From contig KL647333.1 of the NCBI GenBank assembly GCA_000727475.1, positions 154,319 to 218,318 on the forward strand: a stretch of 64,000 bases of DNA, in the 5' to 3' direction. Both the position numbers and the translations under genes were made by a program. A model generated the notes under the pieces. The model had not been told where the DNA came from. It worked only from the letters and a program-made list of their open reading frames with translations, and did no database searches. Positions within the stretch are counted from its first letter, which is position 1. The number at the start of each line of letters is the position of its first letter. Shown piece after piece: positions 58,849 through 64,000 of the stretch. This DNA comes from Sarcocystis neurona. Taxonomy: Eukaryota; Apicomplexa; Conoidasida; Eucoccidiorida; Sarcocystidae.

Positions 58849-59991
58849 GTGAGTACCCCGCTCTACCGGTACGACCTCACGCTCTATCGCGATACATTGT
58901 CAGGTTTTGTTTTCGTGTCCTCCGAAAACCGCCAACATATACCTCGTTCAATCACCGTGATTATGGGATAGCCGTTGCCGCTGTCCTTACTCGTCCTTCA
59001 TAAATCCCTCAAGTTCTGCACTCTCCCATCCCGTCGGACAGCTTTCTTACGTCGATATTCTTCACACCCACGCACGGTTTACCTGAAACCTGCACCGTTT
59101 TCAAAAGAGGAACGTCACCCATGGAGTGTCGGTATCTACACGAATATCCACCAGTCATCCGGTGTGTGGCGCCAGCTACCACGTGTGTGTGTTCCAGCAT
59201 ACAGCACAGGTGTCATAGATATTCGTCGCGTCCAGCTCCCAGCGTTATCTCAAGTGGGTAAGGTGCAGATTACCCGAATGATGTATGAACGAGAGGACTA
59301 CAAATAAGTAATCTTCACAGCAGCAACTGGTCAAAATGCTCAGATGTCGCCCAGCTCTTTCATCAAACGTAACTGGGCGTGTCGGTTCCGACCCTTTTTC
59401 CTCAAACGAAGCAGACCAGTGCAGATCCAAGTCACGCATATGGACAGGTAGGAGTCGGACTTGCCCCTGCCGCCTCTTGAGGACTGGGCACTGTTAACTG
59501 AGATGCATGTGACTGCTTCTGCAATACTTGCAGACACATTCTTCTTTACTGTGCGCGAAGACGACCGTCACTCCTGTCAAGACGTACGCGGTAGAGTGTC
59601 CTTGTTCGCGAACACGGCTTGAGGTGTAGCGGCGACACACACGTCAACACGGCTACCCTCGGCGGCGCGTAATTCTGGCCTTGAGGGAGGCGGACGTGCA
59701 GTACACCGACACAACAAAACTATGAACATAATCCTAGATACGCTATCATCCAGTTCTCTTTTGGGCAGAGTAACAAGTAACACCCCTATGCCACTTTCCC
59801 CGTTGTTGGCTCTCATGTACTAAAACACACCATCAACAGAAGTTTATTTCAGGACGTCGCTCGGGGGAGCAATTCCAGGAAAGGATGAGTACGGCCTGCG
59901 TTATATGGGTTGCGTGTGGTGGCTGTATGCCTAAGCTGAGGGTGTAACCTGGGACGCAGTTTCGTATGCGTTGCAAGGTCTCACCTCCTGA
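58849..59991. other. Stretch with one weak frame
   Basis: The plus frame 58975-59307 is open for 110 codons and ends in VGKVQITRMMYEREDYK. It has two overlapping alternatives and no acceptor I trust. The remainder shows only minus-strand shadows. Confidence 0.3.
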
Positions 59992-60282
59992 GTGCTACGC
60001 AAAACCAATCAAACAAAAACTGGCGGGCACGACGAGGTGTACCACTGGGCCGCAACCAACTGCACTGCAACCGGCTGCCTGCTAAACTGTTTTTCTGTGA
60101 TCGACACCGTTGACACGTTTTCAACTTCGCACTGCAAGTTAGACCAAACCACGCACTCCTCTAAGAGCCGCATTGCACTTCTCATGTTTCTGAAGAGCGA
60201 CAAAAATACCTGTGATGCTTGCCGCCATTACGAACAACGAAAGTGTCGCCCAGAGTCGTTTGCGCCATGGTGTTCCAGCCCT
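59992..60282 (+). CDS. Candidate exon, cysteine-rich, with donor
   Basis: The frame is open from just after a TGA at 59989 and reaches a donor (CCCT|GTGAGT) at 60283 in phase 0. It reads ATNCTATGCLLNCFSVID, then FLKSDKNTCDACRHYEQRKC and WCSS: eight cysteines in about 97 residues, in CxxxxCxxxC and CxxC groupings. A weak acceptor (CCTCCTGAG) coincides with its start. A minus-strand frame (60139-60543) overlaps but lacks cysteine order. It is likely secreted or a zinc-binding fragment if real; family unknown. Confidence 0.3.
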
Positions 60283-60362
60283 GTGAGTTGCTGTGGGGTT
60301 TGACGAATTGGATTGTCTGTGATACAAGGACCGGGATGTTGTAACCTTTCGCGTTCGCGCAG

Positions 60363-60581
60363 CGCGGGACGACCCGAATATTTTGCTAAGTTGGGGACGT
60401 GCACTTCGGTCGCCCTGTTTCCCCGTCATTAAAGATGAAGTGGGCTGTACTCCTCTCATTGCGGAAAGACAAAGAATTTTGGACTTCGGAGATCCAAGAA
60501 CTGGACAGCCTGAAGCGCGGCAGCAGAACCTGCGCGTTGGCACTTTTTTTGATACAGCAACCCAGACTGGGATGAATACTG
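60363..60581 (+). CDS. Candidate exon with consensus donor, unknown
   Basis: An acceptor (TCGCGTTCGCGCAG) ends at 60362. The frame, with two leading bases, is open for 72 codons to a consensus donor (ACTG|GTGAGT) with GT at 60582. The peptide is hydrophilic: CFPVIKDEVGCTPLIAERQR, then ILDFGDPRTGQPEARQQN and DTATQTGMNT. It reads as a normal globular sequence, not as a repeat. Its phase does not match the preceding candidate (60282, phase 0), so they are probably not joined directly. Confidence 0.3.
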
Positions 60582-60628
60582 GTGAGTCTTTCTTCGGGCA
60601 CGCGTGCCGGTCGCACGGGGTACCCTCG

Positions 60629-60645
60629 CCCCCTGTCGCAGGGGG
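60629..60645. repeat. GC-rich 7-bp hairpin
   Basis: The arms are CCCCCTG and CAGGGGG around TCG. It lies 14 bases left of a longer hairpin. Confidence 0.55.
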
Positions 60646-60659
60646 ACACCCACTATTAC

Positions 60660-60694
60660 TATACAGTAGTGAGTGTTGAACTCACTACTGTATA
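60660..60694. repeat. Perfect 15-bp inverted repeat, 5-base loop
   Basis: The arms are TATACAGTAGTGAGT (60660-60674) and ACTCACTACTGTATA (60680-60694) around GTTGA. This is the longest perfect short-range hairpin I found in the window, and it lies in the presumed intron after the GTGAGT donor at 60582. Confidence 0.8.
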
Positions 60695-61589
60695 CAACCC
60701 AGCCAGTCCTCAAAAAACTCAACAAGGTTGCAACACGGCATAGGCTGGTGCAGCAGCAAAAGCTGAAGTCTTATGTTTGCTCACGAAACCTGAACAGTAG
60801 TAAATACCGAAGAGACATTTGGAGCCGCGACCGACTCCCCTGTGGACGTCGAACGGGCGTAACAAGCACTAGGGGATGTCCCCTGTAGATATACCGTATG
60901 TTGAGTTGGCCCCTTGCGGCTGCTTCAGTGAGTGGACTGCACCCTTGGAGTGCTACGTTGCACGAAATTAGCACTGCCTTTCCTTTAGAACCTTGTTACA
61001 GCCAGGTCGGTTTCATGACCGTCGCATCTCTACGTCTGGAGATATACACGTGGCAATGTAAGATGTGCTACGAAGACGGGCACTCACGACGGACAGAAGA
61101 ATAGATAATCGTGCCATGAAAATGCATATGCGGGACGGAGTACACACCTGCATTTATGAGTTGCAATCGAAACGGCTACGACGGAAGCCTTTTCTTCGTA
61201 AATCCATTCGTATGCAGTAGTCCGGCGTACCATTCCGCCGTCGCGTGCGCTAAATATGTTTCTACCTGGTTGTTCACATACGTGGCGTCTTACTAAGGCT
61301 TAACGTCCGCCAGAAGGCGCACGTTACAGCAAACTAAGCATCAAGCCATGAAAATAGGGCGGTAACGCGTCCCACGGAATACGCACGGCGGAGTGGGCTC
61401 ATTTCGCGACAAGACATACTGCGGGCGGTCCGGTAACCAAAATAACACCCAACCGGAGAAGGTGCGTTTGCAGCCTGTAGTCTGGTTTTTTCCCGGCCCC
61501 ATCCTACTACGCGAAAGCATGCAGGGTGCATGCCAAGCCGTGACCCGCCGGTAAGACGGAGTAGCGACCCTTTCTAACGAGGTACTCAT
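60695..61589. other. Stretch without a supportable gene
   Basis: Only short overlapping frames are present. No splice-bounded exon, repeat or hairpin was noticed. Confidence 0.45.
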
Positions 61590-63400
61590 CTGTTACTTGT
61601 CTCTCTACATACGTACAGTTGTACATCAATGTGTTCATAAGTATACATTTATGTGCACCGGATGTGTATATTCAGTACTCCTGTATATGCGTAAAAGTGT
61701 ATACATGCATGTATCTATTCATGTGTGCGTACACATATATTCGATTTTCCTGCAATGTGTATGTATGTATTTATACATATCTAACCCCTGCAGACACTGA
61801 AGTAATCTCTTCCAAAGAAAAATAGGGTCTTCACATTTGTTTAATTCTTTTGTAAAGCTTCATATACAACGGTAGCGCGGTGGGCTAAGCCAACGTCGTT
61901 GCAAGTGGTGTCCGCGCCTCTAGTTGGTATGTGCAGTACACATATGTCTGTACGCGCCAGAGGATATACTTTTATGCTGCTGCGGTTTCCGTATACGCAA
62001 GAAATGACGTATGGAAACTTCTGCGCACGTCTGTACAGATCCACGGGTGTGCACGATATAGCGTGAGTACACGTGACTGCTTTCGGTAGTTCCACGTATG
62101 ATTCCTGTCTGCATGCAGGTATACCTGTGAAGTCGTATGAAAATGAATCACACTGTACTTCCGGATATGCTTTTCTCTGTAGGTGGTGCTAACGTACATA
62201 CGAAGGTAGACTTGTTTGTACGCCGCGGCCCTGGTCACAAGGACTTTTCCTCTGTGGGTAGCTCCCTGCGTACACGTCTCCCTCCCTTCCTTTCTGTCTC
62301 TATCTCTCTCAATCTCTAACATATATCTGCTCGTCTTTGTGATTGCACATGTCTGGCGGTCTTCCCTTCTCTGTCTCTCTTTCCCCTTTCACCGGTACAC
62401 GCGCGTAAAATGCGAATGCTCTTCTACTGCATCAGCATGCAATGAGCGACATAGTATGGTATTTGTTTTCCGACTGCGTGTGTGTACGTCTTCGTCGCGT
62501 TGTGGATTTCTACTGGTTTTTCCCTAATCTCTGCGCGTCTTAGCGGACATGCGCGCGCAAGTAGAATCAAATGTATGTGTGTAGATATCTCCCCCCTATG
62601 TGGGGAGGCCAATACAGCTCAAGCACTCTCCACTTCAAGGCATAACCGATTTGAGTGACATTGCTGATGTACATGTCGCTGCAGGTGATTTCTGCTGTTC
62701 ACCGTCAACGGAGTCGCAAAAAGCCTTCAGCAGGAGCGTCACTTCTTGCTTGCAGGTAACCGACACTGTTCAAGTGGGGACGCCACTATGAAAAAGATTT
62801 CTAACACAGTTTTTCTCTGCTCGGACATACGCACAGTTGCAGAGGAGTCTAGGCCTTACGCGTGCGGTCTTGGGCTAGCCGTTTCGAATGCTCTCTGTCG
62901 CAGTCGCTCTCTCGAGCATCTCCGTCTCGGGCAGGCCGGTAAAAACCGTGGAACGTTTGTACACGTTCGGCGGCGTAGCCGGGCTCTCTAACTTGCTCTC
63001 CCTGCCAACTCAGTTGTACACTTGTAGTGCGCAAAAACGTGGCTGTGTTAAGTCTAGTATATTTATTTAATGAAGAGTGTACACTGTGGCTACGTTGTAT
63101 GGGCGCGACTCAACCAATAACAGTACATCTCCTTTGTTCGCCGTGTCTGTGTTTGATAAATTATATTCCTCTGTACACACATGCATACATAATGTGCTGA
63201 AAGTCCCAGTAGCTACAGACGGATATGTTTCCCTGTAGCGAGTCGTACGCGCAGCACATTGTGGGTGAAAGTCGCTACGTGTGCACACGTGTATATAAGT
63301 ACGTAGAGATGTGTGCGTGTAGATGGGAAGGTATATGTATGTGATGCTGCACGCAGTTGGCGCAGTGTCTGATGTTCTGAAGGCATCCGAAAGGTCTCTG
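61590..63400. other. Alternating purine-pyrimidine (TGTATAC/GTACAT) region
   Basis: Dense in TGTATAC, GTACAT, ATGTATGT and similar words, especially 61600-61785 and 63170-63345, with similar text at the right end (63935-64000). The frames inside are biased by this composition, including a 186-codon minus-strand frame (63067-63627), and I do not support them. A TGCATGCA palindrome (about 62111) occurs; that word is a known apicomplexan promoter motif, but here it may just reflect composition. Confidence 0.55.
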
Positions 63401-64000
63401 GTAGTACAGCATCTGCGTGGGCGTACGTGGGAGGCGTGGATGTAATGGTGTTCGCATTTTCTGTCGGGAATGGACAGCGGCACCTTCGGCCATACGTATT
63501 TTCTCCGGGGTGTACAGGACACTTTTTCAAGACATTCTGCGTATGTATCGATCACACCGGTGTTTGCGCGCGTCGCTCTGTACACATAATTATCATCTGA
63601 TGCCAAGCTATGTCCATATTTCTGCATAAGTGTCTAAAATTTACTCAAAGGAACGGGCAGTCATAAGCAGCGACCATGTCGGTGAGACAAAAAACCGGAA
63701 GTGGTCCGCGTCGGCTCAGGTGTAGCAGGGCTACAAGAGCCCTCCCTGTCTATCGTCTAGATCGACAGAATTAGCGCCAACACGCGTACGCACCCAGCAG
63801 CAGTCTTCTCAACAGGATGTAGGCGCATTCGTGCACTAACTCATTCTGGAGAAGTTGCGTGTAATGTAGCTTTTTTGCATACCGGTGTGTGAGGCGTTCC
63901 ATCTGCGTGTGTGCATAACTGGTGATGTCCGGTCAGGTAGATGCACATGCATTAGGGCATATATGAAGACGTGCATATATACATAAACAAGTGTATACAT

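Noticed and set aside
63067..63627. 186-codon minus-strand frame
   Set aside because: It is built on the alternating TGTATAC/GTACAT composition (runs of Tyr, Thr, His, Ile), which depletes stops on one strand. No splice site or domain supports it.
1..64000. Bacterial or phage origin
   Set aside because: There is no frame above about 225 codons, no operon-like packing and no ribosome-binding-site pattern in 64 kb, while splice-like signals are frequent.

Overview
ORGANISM AND OVERALL IMPRESSION. The window reads as nuclear DNA of an intron-rich eukaryote. Base composition is near balanced. No open frame exceeds about 225 codons in 64 kb on either strand. There are many pyrimidine-rich (C/T)AG acceptors and scattered GTRAGT-type donors, plus alternating purine-pyrimidine tracts (TGTATAC, GTACAT). 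The best guess is a coccidian apicomplexan with a large, gene-poor, repeat-rich genome (Sarcocystis-like, perhaps 40% confident). The absence of CAG/homopolymer-coding repeats argues against Eimeria. No tRNA, rRNA, CRISPR, bacterial operon or universally conserved housekeeping protein was recognised.

LAYOUT. 1-4.5 kb: nothing supportable. 4.5-25 kb: scattered short plus-strand frames, several bounded by good acceptors and a few by donors, separated by kilobases of apparently non-coding DNA. 25.48-41.4 kb: a diverged tandem array of four units (A-D, spacing about 4.2, 3.7 and 4.1 kb), with a fragment of a further unit just upstream. Units A and D share one almost identical 1.0-1.2 kb block, and both copies of that block carry an assembly gap (27188-27682 and 39089-39451). 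41.4-60.6 kb: the densest run of plausible exons, all on the plus strand, including a signal-peptide-like first exon (43074-43178), frames with both a clean acceptor and a donor (for example 51211-51387 and 46722-46900), and one in-frame 66-bp duplication. 60.6-64 kb: hairpins and TGTATAC-type alternating DNA with no credible gene.

WHAT THE GENES MAY DO. Many plus-strand frames share a look: 55-115 residues, one to four cysteines, and a beta-strand pattern of alternating hydrophobics leading to a Ser/Leu-x-Leu/Phe-x-Cys motif, sometimes followed by a Pro-rich turn and another Cys pair. By eye this resembles the cysteine-stabilised beta-sandwich of the coccidian SRS (SAG1-related, Pfam SAG) surface antigens, here split over short exons. 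That is an inference by visual comparison only. Random DNA of this length yields dozens of frames this long, so individual exon calls are low confidence and complete gene models could not be assembled with consistent phases.

LIMITS. All alignments and counts were done by eye. Exon ends are the nearest plausible GT/AG, not demonstrated junctions.
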